NCBI GenBank assembly: GCA_018896355.1
Contig: JAHIMW010000027.1
Coordinates: 1 to 36,753, forward strand
Origin: Pseudomonadota bacterium
Lineage (GTDB): Bacteria; Desulfobacterota; Syntrophia; Syntrophales; UBA5619
Direction: 5' to 3'
DNA: 36,753 nucleotides
In this document: one piece after another, positions 15,303-23,754 of the stretch
How the letters are laid out: every line of letters begins with the position of its first letter
How positions within the stretch are numbered: position 1 is the stretch's first letter
Program-made: the position numbers and the translations under genes
The notes under the pieces: generated by a model
The model's database searches: none
Told to the model about the DNA's origin: nothing
What the model saw: the letters and a program-made list of their open reading frames with translations, nothing else

Positions 15303-17081
15303 ATGGGTAACGATGATAACTTAATCTCAAATCAGGAAGCAGGCAAGGAAACAGGAAAAGAAACGAAAGGGGAGATATCCGGCGATTCTTCCCAGGGCCC
15401 GGAAGAGAGTTCCGAATTCAAGGATCTTTACGAACAGAGCCTGCAATCCGTTCAAATGGGCGGCGTTTTAACCGGCAAGGTGGTGCAGATCAACGCGGAC
15501 ACCGTCATGGTCGATGTCGGATGGAAGACGGAAGGATATATTCCGGCGAGGGAACTGCGCGATGATCAGGGTAATATAAACCTCAACGTCGGGGATGAGA
15601 TCGAAGTTCTTGTTGATCGCCGCGATCAGGATGGAAACCTCGTCCTTTCAAAGGACAAAGCCGCCAAAATCAAGATTTGGGATGATGTGAAGCTCGCCTG
15701 TGAACAGAATACCCCCGTCAAAGGAACGGTCATTGAAAGGGTGAAGGGGGGACTTTCCGTGGATATCGGCATCCCCGCCTTTCTTCCCGGATCCCAGGTG
15801 GATATCCGCCCGGTTAGAGACCTTGACCGATATGTCGGTCAGTCCTTTGAGTTCAATATTTTGAAGTATGATCGGAAACGAAACAATGTGGTCCTGTCGC
15901 GCCGAACCATCCTGGAAAAGGATCGGGAGGCCGAAAAGCTGGAAACGCTCCAGAATATTGAAGAGGGGAAGATTGTCGAAGGGGTTATCAAGAACATCAC
16001 CGACTATGGTCTCTTCATCGACCTGGGCGGCATCGACGGTTTGCTTCATGTGACGGACATTTCCTGGGGCCGAATCACACGCCCCTCCGATCATTTCTCC
16101 AAAGGTGAGAAGATTCGTGTCAAGGTGCTCTCCTTTGATCGGGAGAAGGAGCGGGTAGCCTTGGGTCTCAAACAATTGGCTGAAAATCCCTGGGAGACGA
16201 TCAAGGATAAATTTCCCATCCATTCCCTTATCGAAGGGCGGGTTGTCAATCTTACGGACTATGGCGTTTTTGTTGAGCTTGAACCCGGGGTCGAAGGATT
16301 AATCCATGTGTCGGAGATGTTCTGGACTCGGGAAATCAAGCACCCCTCCAAGGTATTGTCGGTAGGCCAGCGTATCCCGGTGATGATTCTGGATATCAAC
16401 ATCGAGACCAAAAGGATCTCCCTGGGCCTGAAACAGACCACCGCCAATCCCTGGGAGACGCTGAAGCAGAAATATCCTGAGGGAAGCGTCATCACGGGGG
16501 TCATCCGCAACGTCACCAATTTTGGAATTTTTGTCGGGGTCGAAGAGGGGATCGATGGTCTGATCCACATGTCCGACATTTCCTGGAAGCAACGAGTGAA
16601 GCATCCTTCCGAGATTTTCAAAAAGGGTCAGACCATCGAGGCCATGGTGCTGAATATCGATGTTGAGCATGAAAAGTTTTCCCTGGGACTCAAGCAGATT
16701 GAAAAGAATCCATGGGAAGAGTTGAGCGTGAAATATCCGGCCGGATCGATCGTCTCCGGAAAAGTAACCAACATTACTGATTTCGGAATCTTTGTTGAAA
16801 TCGAAGAGGGCATCGAGGGTCTTGTGCACATCTCCGAATTGAGTTCGCGGCGGGTCAAATCTTCTTCCGAATTGTTTTCCGTCGGGGATTCGGTATCCGC
16901 CGTCGTCAAGAACCTTGATCCAAAGAGTCGGAAGATCAGGTTGAGCATCAAAGATTACGAGGCGGGTCAGGAGGGACACTCCGTCAATCCATATATCAAC
17001 AATAGGGAAAATATCGGTTCGAACCTGAGCCAGGCACTGGCGGATGTCAAGATCGTCGACACGGAAAGTGAGAGCGACTAA
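15303..17081 (+). CDS. rpsA: 30S ribosomal protein S1
   Basis: RNA-binding ribosomal protein that recruits mRNA to the 30S subunit. Six S1 (OB-fold) domains can be read in order: GGVLTGKVVQINADTVMVDV, NTPVKGTVIERVKGGLSVDI, EGVIKNITDYGLFIDLGG, EGRVVNLTDYGVFVELEPG, TGVIRNVTNFGIFVGVEEG and SGKVTNITDFGIFVEIEEG. The first two are the divergent ribosome-binding type, the last four the canonical RNA-binding type (G-x-F/I-V ... G-L-I-H-x-S). At 592 residues it is slightly longer than the E. coli protein, with an acidic, Ser/Glu-rich N-terminal tail. A G-rich Shine-Dalgarno precedes ATG 15303. sppA follows after nine bases. Confidence 0.95.
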   Translation: MGNDDNLISNQEAGKETGKETKGEISGDSSQGPEESSEFKDLYEQSLQSVQMGGVLTGKVVQINADTVMVDVGWKTEGYIPARELRDDQGNINLNVGDEIEVLVDRRDQDGNLVLSKDKAAKIKIWDDVKLACEQNTPVKGTVIERVKGGLSVDIGIPAFLPGSQVDIRPVRDLDRYVGQSFEFNILKYDRKRNNVVLSRRTILEKDREAEKLETLQNIEEGKIVEGVIKNITDYGLFIDLGGIDGLLHVTDISWGRITRPSDHFSKGEKIRVKVLSFDREKERVALGLKQLAENPWETIKDKFPIHSLIEGRVVNLTDYGVFVELEPGVEGLIHVSEMFWTREIKHPSKVLSVGQRIPVMILDINIETKRISLGLKQTTANPWETLKQKYPEGSVITGVIRNVTNFGIFVGVEEGIDGLIHMSDISWKQRVKHPSEIFKKGQTIEAMVLNIDVEHEKFSLGLKQIEKNPWEELSVKYPAGSIVSGKVTNITDFGIFVEIEEGIEGLVHISELSSRRVKSSSELFSVGDSVSAVVKNLDPKSRKIRLSIKDYEAGQEGHSVNPYINNRENIGSNLSQALADVKIVDTESESD

Positions 17082-17090
17082 GATCATCGT

Positions 17091-17978
17091 ATGAGAAGAC
17101 ACCCGGTCATATTGGGGATCACGTTGTTGATGTTCATCGGGTTTGTCGCTGTCATGGCGATGTACGGCTTGGGCCTGTTCGGCGGGGGTGGGCCGTCGTT
17201 TAACCTGCGGGAGAAAGTCGGAATCATCCCCGTTGAAGGAATCATTGGTGATTCCGGAGAGCTTATTGAACAGATCAACGCATTTGCCGATGATAGCGGA
17301 ATCAGGGCTGTTGTCCTGAGAATCAATTCTCCCGGCGGCGGTGTAGCCCCCTCGCAGGAGATCTACCAGGCGGTTCTCGAACTGAAGAAAAAGAAGAAGG
17401 TCGTGGCCTCGATGGGTTCCGTAGCGGCATCCGGCGGTTACCTGATCGCCGTTGCCGCGGACCGGATCGTTGCAAACCCGGGAACCATCACCGGCAGCAT
17501 CTCAGCCGTCATGCATTATGCCAACGTCGAAGAGCTTCTTAAGAAGGTCGGCGTCCGTTCTTCCGTTGTCAAGAGCGGAAAATTCAAGGACATCGGCTCT
17601 CCCACCCGAGAAATGACTCCAGAAGAGAGATCACTGCTCCAGGCCATTGTGGACGACATCTACGATCAGTTTGTACGAACCATCGCCGAGAACCGAAAGC
17701 TCCCGTTGCAAAGAATATTTGAACTGGCCGATGGAAGAATTTTTTCAGGGAGACAGGCGAAGGATTTGGGATTGGTCGATGACTTAGGCGGTCTTCAGGA
17801 TGCCGTTCTGCTTGCCGGCAAGTTGTCGGGCATGGAGGGAAGCCCCGAAATCGTGCATGGAATGAAGAAAAAAACAACCCTCTTGAAATATCTGATGGGC
17901 AGTATAACCTCCGCAGTAGTTGAAGAAATAAAAGGGAAGGCGGCGGAGTCGCGCGGAGCGCAATATCTGCTTCAATAG
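17091..17978 (+). CDS. sppA: Signal peptide peptidase SppA, 36-kDa type
   Basis: Membrane-anchored serine/lysine peptidase that clears leftover signal peptides. One N-terminal membrane segment (ILGITLLMFIGFVAVMAMYG) precedes the S49 domain: VVLRINSPGGGVAPSQEIY, the nucleophile Ser114 in GSVAASGGYLIAVAADRI, TGSISAV and the general-base Lys in VVKSGKFKDIGSP (about residue 161). At 295 residues it is the short single-domain form found in most bacteria, not the double-length E. coli form. Starts nine bases after rpsA, so it is co-transcribed. A perfect palindrome follows the stop. Confidence 0.93.
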   Translation: MRRHPVILGITLLMFIGFVAVMAMYGLGLFGGGGPSFNLREKVGIIPVEGIIGDSGELIEQINAFADDSGIRAVVLRINSPGGGVAPSQEIYQAVLELKKKKKVVASMGSVAASGGYLIAVAADRIVANPGTITGSISAVMHYANVEELLKKVGVRSSVVKSGKFKDIGSPTREMTPEERSLLQAIVDDIYDQFVRTIAENRKLPLQRIFELADGRIFSGRQAKDLGLVDDLGGLQDAVLLAGKLSGMEGSPEIVHGMKKKTTLLKYLMGSITSAVVEEIKGKAAESRGAQYLLQ

Positions 17979-17986
17979 ATGCGTAA

Positions 17987-18013
17987 GGGGACACCTTGCG
18001 GCAAGGTGTCCCC
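17987..18013. repeat. 27-nt perfect palindromic repeat, copy B, after sppA
   Basis: Identical over 27 bases to the copy at 926-952 (arms GGGGACACCTTGC / GCAAGGTGTCCCC). It begins eight bases after the sppA stop and lacks a downstream T-run, so it is not a standard intrinsic terminator but may cap the 3' end of the cmk-rpsA-sppA message. Confidence 0.8.
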
Positions 18014-18054
18014 CAGGGGAGCGGAGCGGGGAACCCATCCGTCGGAATTTTGCC

Positions 18055-18828
18055 ATGACGTTTCAGACGATTCTGGTCGAAAGGAAAGCCGGCTATGTCA
18101 TTGTAACATTGCACCGTCCCGGCGAACTGAATGCCATTTCACGCGAGATGCGAGCGGAATTGGAGGATTGTTTTATTCAGTTGGAAGAAGACGCGGAGGT
18201 TCGCGTCATCATTCTGACCGGGGGCGATTACGTTTTCTCGGCGGGGATGGACCTCAAGGAGATGTCGGCTATTTCCGATACGGAAATAAGTGGTTACTTT
18301 CGTTCCATAGCCCGGTATCTGAAGAAAATCTATGGATATAAAAAGCCTGTCATTGCGGCTGTGGGAGGGTTGGCATTGGGCGGCGGATTCAATCTTGCGA
18401 CCGTCTGCGATATGATCATCGCCTCGGAAAGCGCCATCTTCGGTCATCCGGAGTTGAAGTTTGGAATCAACCCCCTCTTCGATCCGCTGCGGCAGTGGAT
18501 CGGTATGGCGAAGGCGAAAGAACTCACCATGCTGGGGGAGCCGATCGGCGCCAAGGAGGCCATGCGGATCGGTCTCGTGAACAAGGTGGTGGCCCCGGAA
18601 AAATTGATGGCGGAGACGGAATCCATGGTCCGTGAACTGGCGAGACGGTCACCCGAAGCGATCGCTGCCATCAAGAAGATCTCCGACATCGCCCCCCGTC
18701 TGGACAAAGGTTCAGCCCTTGATCTTGAATGCGATGTTGAGGCGCTTCTTTTTTCCGATAAGGAAAGAAAGGAGCAAATGAATGAATTTATGGAAACCTT
18801 GAAAAATCGTAAACGCCAATCGTCGTAA
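18055..18828 (+). CDS. Enoyl-CoA hydratase/isomerase (crotonase family)
   Basis: Crotonase-fold enzyme acting on CoA thioesters. CoA and oxyanion-hole segments are VTLHRPGELNAISREM, FSAGMDLKEM and AVGGLALGGGFNLA. Both hydratase glutamates seem present: Glu in FGHPELKFG and Glu in AKAKELTMLG, matching Glu144/Glu164 of rat enoyl-CoA hydratase, so water addition is plausible. The usual G-x-x-P-G-A-G-G-T loop is replaced by GINPLFDPLRQWIG, so the exact substrate is uncertain. At 257 residues it is of normal length. It follows sppA in the same direction but is separated by the palindrome, and converges on the sigma-like gene 18 bases away. Confidence 0.88.
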   Translation: MTFQTILVERKAGYVIVTLHRPGELNAISREMRAELEDCFIQLEEDAEVRVIILTGGDYVFSAGMDLKEMSAISDTEISGYFRSIARYLKKIYGYKKPVIAAVGGLALGGGFNLATVCDMIIASESAIFGHPELKFGINPLFDPLRQWIGMAKAKELTMLGEPIGAKEAMRIGLVNKVVAPEKLMAETESMVRELARRSPEAIAAIKKISDIAPRLDKGSALDLECDVEALLFSDKERKEQMNEFMETLKNRKRQSS

Positions 18829-18846
18829 CGGAGCTTATCATTCCTC

Positions 18847-19131
18847 TCAGATCATATCCCATTCGTTGTCCGGCGACGCGAAATCGCGGAGCTGGTCCCT
18901 CCGCTTTTTGTGCTGCAATTTCTTAAGGGCTTTCGCTTCAATCTGTCTGATTCGCTCGCGTGTTACACCCATCATTTCGCCAACTTCTTCCAGGGTGAAC
19001 GGTCCGTAATTGCAAGCGACCCAGGTACAGTTGAGAAATGCCTCATTCTTCAGACGCCATTCACAGGTGGCATCCTGGCATATTTCCTCAATGAAAATGC
19101 CAACTTTCCTGCATTTATAAAGATTATTCAA
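18847..19131 (-). CDS. Small sigma-70 region 4-like helix-turn-helix protein
   Basis: A 94-residue protein whose C-terminal half, YGPFTLEEVGEMMGVTRERI followed by RQIEAKALKKLQ, is almost exactly sigma-70 region 4.2, the -35-recognising HTH. There is no region 2 or 3, so it cannot be a complete sigma factor. The N-terminal half carries Cys residues (YKCRKVG, EEICQDATCEW, NCTWVACNYG) that could bind metal or sense redox. The start is TTG 19131, with AAAGGAG nine bases upstream. I recall similar small proteins in Geobacter-like genomes, where they are uncharacterised. It may bind DNA or RNA polymerase as a small regulator; the function is unknown. Confidence 0.75.
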   Translation of the reverse strand: MNNLYKCRKVGIFIEEICQDATCEWRLKNEAFLNCTWVACNYGPFTLEEVGEMMGVTRERIRQIEAKALKKLQHKKRRDQLRDFASPDNEWDMI

Positions 19132-19197
19132 CGCATGGGTCTCCTTTGGGAATTCGACGTAGGCGTAAGATAGGTATTCCTGAATGGCTTGTCAACA

Positions 19198-20781
19198 TTA
19201 ATAACCAACGGCCTGACCATCTTTCCGCGGATCCGATGCGGCGCAATAGCCATCGGAAAGGCGATATATGATCTGAGCGCCGCCGTAAACGGAGGTCGGC
19301 GCCCCTCCCGTCAGCAGATGCCCCCGCTTCTTCAGCTCTTCCCGGACCTTAGGTCCAAAGCCCGGCTCCAGGGAGAGGCGGGAATCCTCGTCGATATACC
19401 AGCGCGGCGCGTCCGCCGCCGTCTGCGGGTTCTGATGGCCGGCGAAGATCCGGATAATCATCTGGAGGTGACCCTGCGCCTGCATGTGGGCGCCCATCAC
19501 GCCGAAACTCATCAGCGGCGCCCCCCCCTTCATCACAAAACCGGGAATGATGGTGTGGTAGGGCCGTTTTCCCCCGGCGACCCGGTTCGGATGCCCCGAT
19601 TCCAGTGTAAACCCCGCGCCACGGTTCTGCAGGCTGATCCCGGCGCCCGGGATGACGATCCCCGATCCGAAACCCTTGTAATTGGACTGGATGTAAGAGA
19701 CCATCCACCCCTGTTCATCGGCCGCCGTCAGATAGACCGTTCCGCCGTCATGCGGGATCGCTGCGGTTGGCAGAGAAGCCCGGTCCATCCGGATTCCTTC
19801 GGCGATCCCTTTCAGGCGGGTTTCATCCAGAAGCGAGGAGGGTTCAACCGTCATCCAGGCGGGGTCGGCGATATGGCGCTGCGATGCGTCAAACGCCCAT
19901 TTCATCGCCTCGATCTGGAGATGGAGGCTCTCCGGCGAATCGACCGGATAAAGATCGATGGGGAGGTGCTTCAGTATTCCGAGGGCGATGAGGACGGCCA
20001 TTCCCTGACCGTTCGGCGGCAGTTCATGCAGCGTGACGCCGTTCCAGGTCATGGAGAGGGGCTTCACCCATTCTGTTCGATGTGACGCCAGATCCTCCTC
20101 GGTCAGGCAGCCGCCGGCATTTCGGGAACAGGAGACGATCCGCGAAGCTAATTCTCCGCGGTAGAAGGATTCTCCCTGGGTTTCTGCGATACTTTTCAGC
20201 GTCTCGGCCTGACCCGGAGGCCGGAACAGCTCGCCGGGCAGCGGGGCGCGACCGCCGGGGAGAAAGGCAGCGGCGAAATCGGGAAGATCACGGTAGAGAT
20301 CCGGGGTTTCAGACCATTTCGCCGCCGTGATCGGTGCAACGACAAAACCCTGCGAGGCATAGCGGATGGCCGGATCGAAGAGGTCGGGGAAGGGGAGCTT
20401 GCCAAACCTCCGGGAGAGAGTGGACCACATATCCACGGCGCCGGGGACTGTGACCGTATCCCAGCCGAGCCGGGGCATCGTCGAGCGGCCTGTGAATCGT
20501 TCCGGCGACCAGGCCCTTGGCGAACGGCCCGATCCGTTCAAACCCTGGAGTTCTTTCCCGTCCCAGACCATGGCGAAGGCGTCGCTGCCCACCCCGTTGC
20601 TCGTCGGTTCCACTACGGTGAGCGTGATCGCCGCGGCCAGGGCCGCATCGACCGCATTTCCGCCCCGCACCAGCATCTGCAAGCCTGCCTGAGCGGCGAG
20701 CGGCTGCGAGGTGGCCACGACATTCCGGGCGAAAACCGGCATCCTCTGAGAGGGGTAGGGAAAATCCCAGTTCAGCGTCAT
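19198..20781 (-). CDS. ggt: Gamma-glutamyltransferase (Ntn hydrolase)
   Basis: Cleaves gamma-glutamyl bonds (glutathione and relatives) and self-processes into two subunits. The large-subunit start, VVATSQPLAAQAGLQMLVRG followed by GNAVDAALAAAITLTVVEP, is family-typical. The autocatalytic Thr is about residue 348 in HDGGTVYLTAADEQG. Small-subunit motifs include GFGSGIVIPGAGISLQNRG and KRPYHTIIPGF. No signal peptide is evident, so it may be cytosolic and act as an acylase-like relative. At 527 residues it is complete. GAGGAG lies six bases before the ATG, which overlaps the stop of the preceding stub (ATGA). Substrate specificity cannot be read from sequence. Confidence 0.9.
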   Translation of the reverse strand: MTLNWDFPYPSQRMPVFARNVVATSQPLAAQAGLQMLVRGGNAVDAALAAAITLTVVEPTSNGVGSDAFAMVWDGKELQGLNGSGRSPRAWSPERFTGRSTMPRLGWDTVTVPGAVDMWSTLSRRFGKLPFPDLFDPAIRYASQGFVVAPITAAKWSETPDLYRDLPDFAAAFLPGGRAPLPGELFRPPGQAETLKSIAETQGESFYRGELASRIVSCSRNAGGCLTEEDLASHRTEWVKPLSMTWNGVTLHELPPNGQGMAVLIALGILKHLPIDLYPVDSPESLHLQIEAMKWAFDASQRHIADPAWMTVEPSSLLDETRLKGIAEGIRMDRASLPTAAIPHDGGTVYLTAADEQGWMVSYIQSNYKGFGSGIVIPGAGISLQNRGAGFTLESGHPNRVAGGKRPYHTIIPGFVMKGGAPLMSFGVMGAHMQAQGHLQMIIRIFAGHQNPQTAADAPRWYIDEDSRLSLEPGFGPKVREELKKRGHLLTGGAPTSVYGGAQIIYRLSDGYCAASDPRKDGQAVGY

Positions 20782-20903
20782 TTCGATCTCCTCAAGAGGA
20801 GGCCATCCAGAAGGTCGAAGACCTTTTCGCGCTCCCGATTGAAGAAATAACCACTCGATTCCTGGACCTTCCGAAGCATCTCGTAAAGCTGCTCCGCATT
20901 CAT
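20778..20903 (-). pseudogene. Truncated ferredoxin-thioredoxin reductase catalytic-subunit stub
   Basis: A 41-codon frame, MNAEQLYEMLRKVQESSGYF then FNREREKVFDLLDGLL, that matches from memory the N-terminal helices of FTR beta-subunit-like proteins often encoded beside glutaredoxin in anaerobic deltaproteobacteria. The complete family continues with N-K-E-R-Y-G-Y and a C-P-C/C-x-C iron-sulphur and disulphide segment; here it ends in LRRSK, so all catalytic Cys are gone. Its ATG overlaps the glutaredoxin stop (ATGA) and its stop overlaps the ggt start (ATGA). Truncation probably came from a deletion that brought ggt in. Family call is moderately sure. Confidence 0.55.
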
Positions 20904-21145
20904 ACTCCGAGGGCCTCCCGGAGCGCCTTCTCGTTGAAGCCGATAATTACCGTATCTCCAACCAGAATGGTAGGGAAACTGCATCCCGGATTGTATTTGC
21001 GGACCTCGTCCATGGTGGTTTTCCTCGCATCGCCGGACAGAAGGTCCACATCTGTGAATTCATGGGCAACCGCATGCTCTCCCATGAACTTCTTTGCCGC
21101 CTTGCAGTGGCCGCATGTGCTCAGCGTATACATCTTAACGGTCAT
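20900..21145 (-). CDS. Glutaredoxin-like thiol-disulfide oxidoreductase
   Basis: A compact 81-residue thioredoxin-fold protein. MYTLSTCGHCKAAKKFM carries the C-x-x-C active site (C-G-H-C), and the cis-Pro loop is CSFPTILVGD; DTVIIGFNEKALREAL ends the fold. C-G-H-C differs from the C-P-Y-C of classical glutaredoxins and resembles NrdH/Grx-like proteins of anaerobes. GGAGGAGGAAG stands just before ATG 21145; the longer upstream frame is non-coding in appearance. First gene of a minus-strand trio with 4-base overlaps. Its former partner was probably the truncated reductase that follows. Confidence 0.88.
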   Translation of the reverse strand: MTVKMYTLSTCGHCKAAKKFMGEHAVAHEFTDVDLLSGDARKTTMDEVRKYNPGCSFPTILVGDTVIIGFNEKALREALGV

Positions 21146-21202
21146 CTTCCTCCTCCTGTATGCTCCATTTTTCGTTCGGAATGCGCATGATGATTTCTTC
21201 CA

Positions 21203-21250
21203 TTGCGGATTTAACGATTGTTCACTATGAAGAAAATGGCGCTTTGTCAA
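21203..21250. promoter_or_regulatory. Overlapping divergent promoters, glutaredoxin / aldolase
   Basis: Forward: TTGCGG (21203-21208), 17 bases, TATGAA (21226-21231). Reverse: TTGACA read from 21250 to 21245, 15 bases, CATAGT (21229-21224). The two -10 elements overlap, so the genes may be reciprocally expressed. The reverse spacer is short, which lowers confidence. Confidence 0.35.
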
Positions 21251-21411
21251 GGGGGATATGCGTATGCGGTAACGGAAAGGTCTTGCTGCCGCCACGAACC
21301 TATGATACCAATTCAAGAAGGAAATCTGAAGAAAATGGTGGACGGGGCCGAAAGCCGCTCTGTCTGTTGTGCGTCACCGAACCGGCATTTATGAGATCAG
21401 GAGGGGGAAGG

Positions 21412-22428
21412 ATGATTCATTACAGATCTCTCGGATTTGTCAATACGCGGGTTATGTTTGCGGTGGCCGTACGCGCGGGATTCGCAGTTCCGGCCTACAA
21501 CTTTAACAATATGGAACAGCTCCAGGCGATTATCCTGGCCTGTCTGGAGACCCGGTCGCCCGTCATCATCCAGGTTTCGAAAGGGGCGAGGGATTATGCG
21601 GACCGGACGCTTCTGGGCCATATGGCGCACGGCGCTGTGGAGATGATGAAACGGGAGGCGGCGGAGAAGGGGATTGGAGAGATCCCGGTCGCCCTCCATC
21701 TGGATCACGGCGACTCCTATGAACTCTGCGTCTCCTGCATCGAATCGGGCTTTTCCTCGGTGATGATCGACGGATCCCATCATGCCTATGAAGAGAATGC
21801 GGTGCTGACGCGCAGGGTTGTCGATTTCGCCCATCTTCACGACGTTACCGTCGAGGGGGAGTTGGGCGTCCTGGCCGGAGTGGAGGACGAGGTCGCCGCA
21901 GAGAGCCACACCTATACGCGTCCCGAGGAGGTGGAGGATTTCGTCTCCCGTACCGGGGTCGATTCACTGGCCATTTCGATCGGGACCTCCCACGGGGCGT
22001 ACAAATTCAAGGCGGGCCAATCCCCTCGCATCCGTCTCGACATCCTCCATGAAATCAAACGGCGGATCCCCGGTTTCCCCATTGTGCTGCACGGCTCTTC
22101 CTCCATCCCGCAGGATGCCGTGGAGACGATCAACCGCTGCGGAGGAAGCCTCAAAGATTCCGTCGGGATCCCCGAAGAGCAGCTCCGAGATGCCGCCAAC
22201 TCGGCTGTCTGCAAGATCAATATCGATTCCGACGGGAGGCTCGTCATGACGGCGAAGATCCGCGAGATCTTTTCCCGGAAGCCGGAGGAGTTCGATCCGC
22301 GGAAGTATCTTGGGCCGGCCAGGGAGGCCCTCCGGGAGATGTACGCCCGCAAGAATCGGGAGGTCCTCGGAAGCGCCGGCCGCGCGCCGGAGATCGTGAA
22401 ACGTTTGGAGGGAGAGATTTTGACTTGA
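21412..22428 (+). CDS. Class II fructose-bisphosphate aldolase-family protein
   Basis: Zinc-dependent aldolase fold. Motifs include VPAYNFNNMEQLQAII, LHLDHGDSYELCVSCIESGF (with Zn-ligand His), VMIDGSHHAYEENA, VEGELGVLAGVEDEV, ISIGTSHGAYKF, VLHGSSSIP and AVCKINIDSDGRL. The length, 338 residues, fits class IIA/B enzymes that cleave fructose 1,6-bisphosphate or tagatose bisphosphate; which substrate is used cannot be decided here. GGAGGGGGAAG precedes ATG 21412, preferred over the in-frame ATG at 21391 and over the longer frame from 21160. Probably a central glycolytic/gluconeogenic enzyme. Confidence 0.9.
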   Translation: MIHYRSLGFVNTRVMFAVAVRAGFAVPAYNFNNMEQLQAIILACLETRSPVIIQVSKGARDYADRTLLGHMAHGAVEMMKREAAEKGIGEIPVALHLDHGDSYELCVSCIESGFSSVMIDGSHHAYEENAVLTRRVVDFAHLHDVTVEGELGVLAGVEDEVAAESHTYTRPEEVEDFVSRTGVDSLAISIGTSHGAYKFKAGQSPRIRLDILHEIKRRIPGFPIVLHGSSSIPQDAVETINRCGGSLKDSVGIPEEQLRDAANSAVCKINIDSDGRLVMTAKIREIFSRKPEEFDPRKYLGPAREALREMYARKNREVLGSAGRAPEIVKRLEGEILT

Positions 22429-22453
22429 CATTTTCCGCCTCTCATTGTATCCG
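22425..22453 (+). promoter_or_regulatory. Candidate promoter for the class V aminotransferase
   Basis: A perfect TTGACA (22425-22430) overlaps the aldolase stop; 17 bases later is TATCCG (22448-22453), a poor -10. It lies about 95 bases before the aminotransferase start. Confidence 0.3.
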
Positions 22454-22547
22454 ACAACCGCTTTTGCGGGGGATGCAGACAGAAAGCAGTTGTACGTTGC
22501 GGCAAGACTTCCGACAGATTTTCCCAATGGAAAGATAGAGGATAAAT

Positions 22548-23675
22548 ATGGCACTCGCGATCAATGATCTGAATGTACCGCAACGCCTCCTTCTCGGTCC
22601 CGGCCCCAGCGCCGTTCATCCCCGTGTTTTGCGCACGATGAGCACCGCGCTGATCGGATATCTTGATCCGGAGTGGCTCTCGCTGATGGACGAAGAGCAG
22701 GCCCTTCTCCGGGCGGTCTTTCAGACCAAAAATACCATGACCTTTCCGATGTCGGGAACGGGCAGCGCCGGAATGGAAACCGCCTTCTGCAATTTCGTCG
22801 AACCCGGCGATACGGTCGTCATCGGCTGCAACGGTTATTTCAGCGAGCGGATGTGCGAAATGGCGAAACTCTACGGCGCCAATGTGAAGCGGATCGAAAA
22901 ACCCTGGGGCGGCGTGTTCACGCCGGCCGAGATCGAAACCGCCCTCGCCGAAAACAAACCTGTCAAGATCCTGGCCCTGATCCATGCGGAAACGTCCACC
23001 GGCGCGCTTCAGCCGCTGGAGGGAATGGCCGAGGTCGTTCACCGGCACGGCGCCCTTTTTCTGATCGATTGCGTCACCTCTCTGAGCGGCGTTCCGCTCA
23101 ACATCGACGGCTGGGGAATCGACGTGGCGTTCAGCGCATCGCAGAAATGTCTCGGCTGTCCTCCCGGCCTTTCCCCATTTACCGTCAGCGACCAGGCCCG
23201 TGAGGCCCTCTACCGGCGGAAAACCCCTGTTCCGAACTGGTACCTCGATCTGACGATGATCGAAAAATACTGGAACAAGGAGAGGGTATATCACCATACA
23301 CCCTCCACGACCCTCCATTATGGCTTTCGCGAAGGGTTGCGGCTTGTCCTTGAAGAAGGCCTGGAGGACCGCTGGTTCCGTCATCAGGCCATCGCCGAGT
23401 ATCTCTGGGACAAGATGGGAACGCTCGGGTTGCAGCTCTTTGTTCAGCGGGAGAACCGCCTGCCCTCGCTGACCACGATCTGCGTTCCCGACGGCGTCGA
23501 TGATGCGGCCGTCCGGACGCGCCTGCGCGAGGGGTACAACATCGATATCGCCGGCGGATTCGGCCCTCTGAAAGGCAAGATCTGGCGCGTCGGGCTGATG
23601 GGCTTCTCCAGCAGGCGCGAAAACGTGACCCTGCTCTCCGAGGCGCTCCGGGAGATTCTCCACGGAAAGATTTAA
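22548..23675 (+). CDS. Class V PLP-dependent aminotransferase (alanine/serine-glyoxylate type)
   Basis: Fold-type I aminotransferase that moves an amino group from alanine or serine to glyoxylate or a related keto acid. It begins with the family lead RLLLGPGPSAVHPRVL, has SGTGSAGMETAFCN (phosphate-binding), HAETSTGALQPLEG, LIDCVTSLSGVPL (Asp contacting the PLP ring) and the Schiff-base Lys200 in SASQKCLGCPPGL. WRVGLMG near the C-terminus contains the substrate-carboxylate Arg. At 375 residues it is complete. AGAGGAT precedes the ATG. Related PucG enzymes use ureidoglycine; no purine genes lie nearby, so the glyoxylate assignment is favoured. Confidence 0.88.
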   Translation: MALAINDLNVPQRLLLGPGPSAVHPRVLRTMSTALIGYLDPEWLSLMDEEQALLRAVFQTKNTMTFPMSGTGSAGMETAFCNFVEPGDTVVIGCNGYFSERMCEMAKLYGANVKRIEKPWGGVFTPAEIETALAENKPVKILALIHAETSTGALQPLEGMAEVVHRHGALFLIDCVTSLSGVPLNIDGWGIDVAFSASQKCLGCPPGLSPFTVSDQAREALYRRKTPVPNWYLDLTMIEKYWNKERVYHHTPSTTLHYGFREGLRLVLEEGLEDRWFRHQAIAEYLWDKMGTLGLQLFVQRENRLPSLTTICVPDGVDDAAVRTRLREGYNIDIAGGFGPLKGKIWRVGLMGFSSRRENVTLLSEALREILHGKI

Positions 23676-23699
23676 AAGATCCGTTGGCTGCGAATCTTT
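23675..23699 (+). terminator. Weak stem-loop at the end of the aminotransferase gene
   Basis: AAAGATCCG (23675-23683) pairs with CGAATCTTT (23691-23699) with one mismatch around a seven-base loop. The T-run after the stem is short, so termination would be partial at best. Confidence 0.25.
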
Positions 23700-23725
23700 C
23701 ACTTGTGGCGCTGCGGAAATATTTC

Positions 23726-23754
23726 TTGACAGACGCAAAATAATCGTATATTTT
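23726..23754 (+). promoter_or_regulatory. Sigma-70-type promoter of the EF-G gene
   Basis: TTGACA (23726-23731), a 17-base spacer and TATTTT (23749-23754) in an AT-rich stretch. It leaves a leader of about 120 bases before ATG 23882. Confidence 0.55.

Noticed and set aside
17987..18013. Intrinsic terminator of sppA
   Set aside because: The stem is strong but no T-run follows and the same element occurs inside a coding region, so it is better called a repeat.
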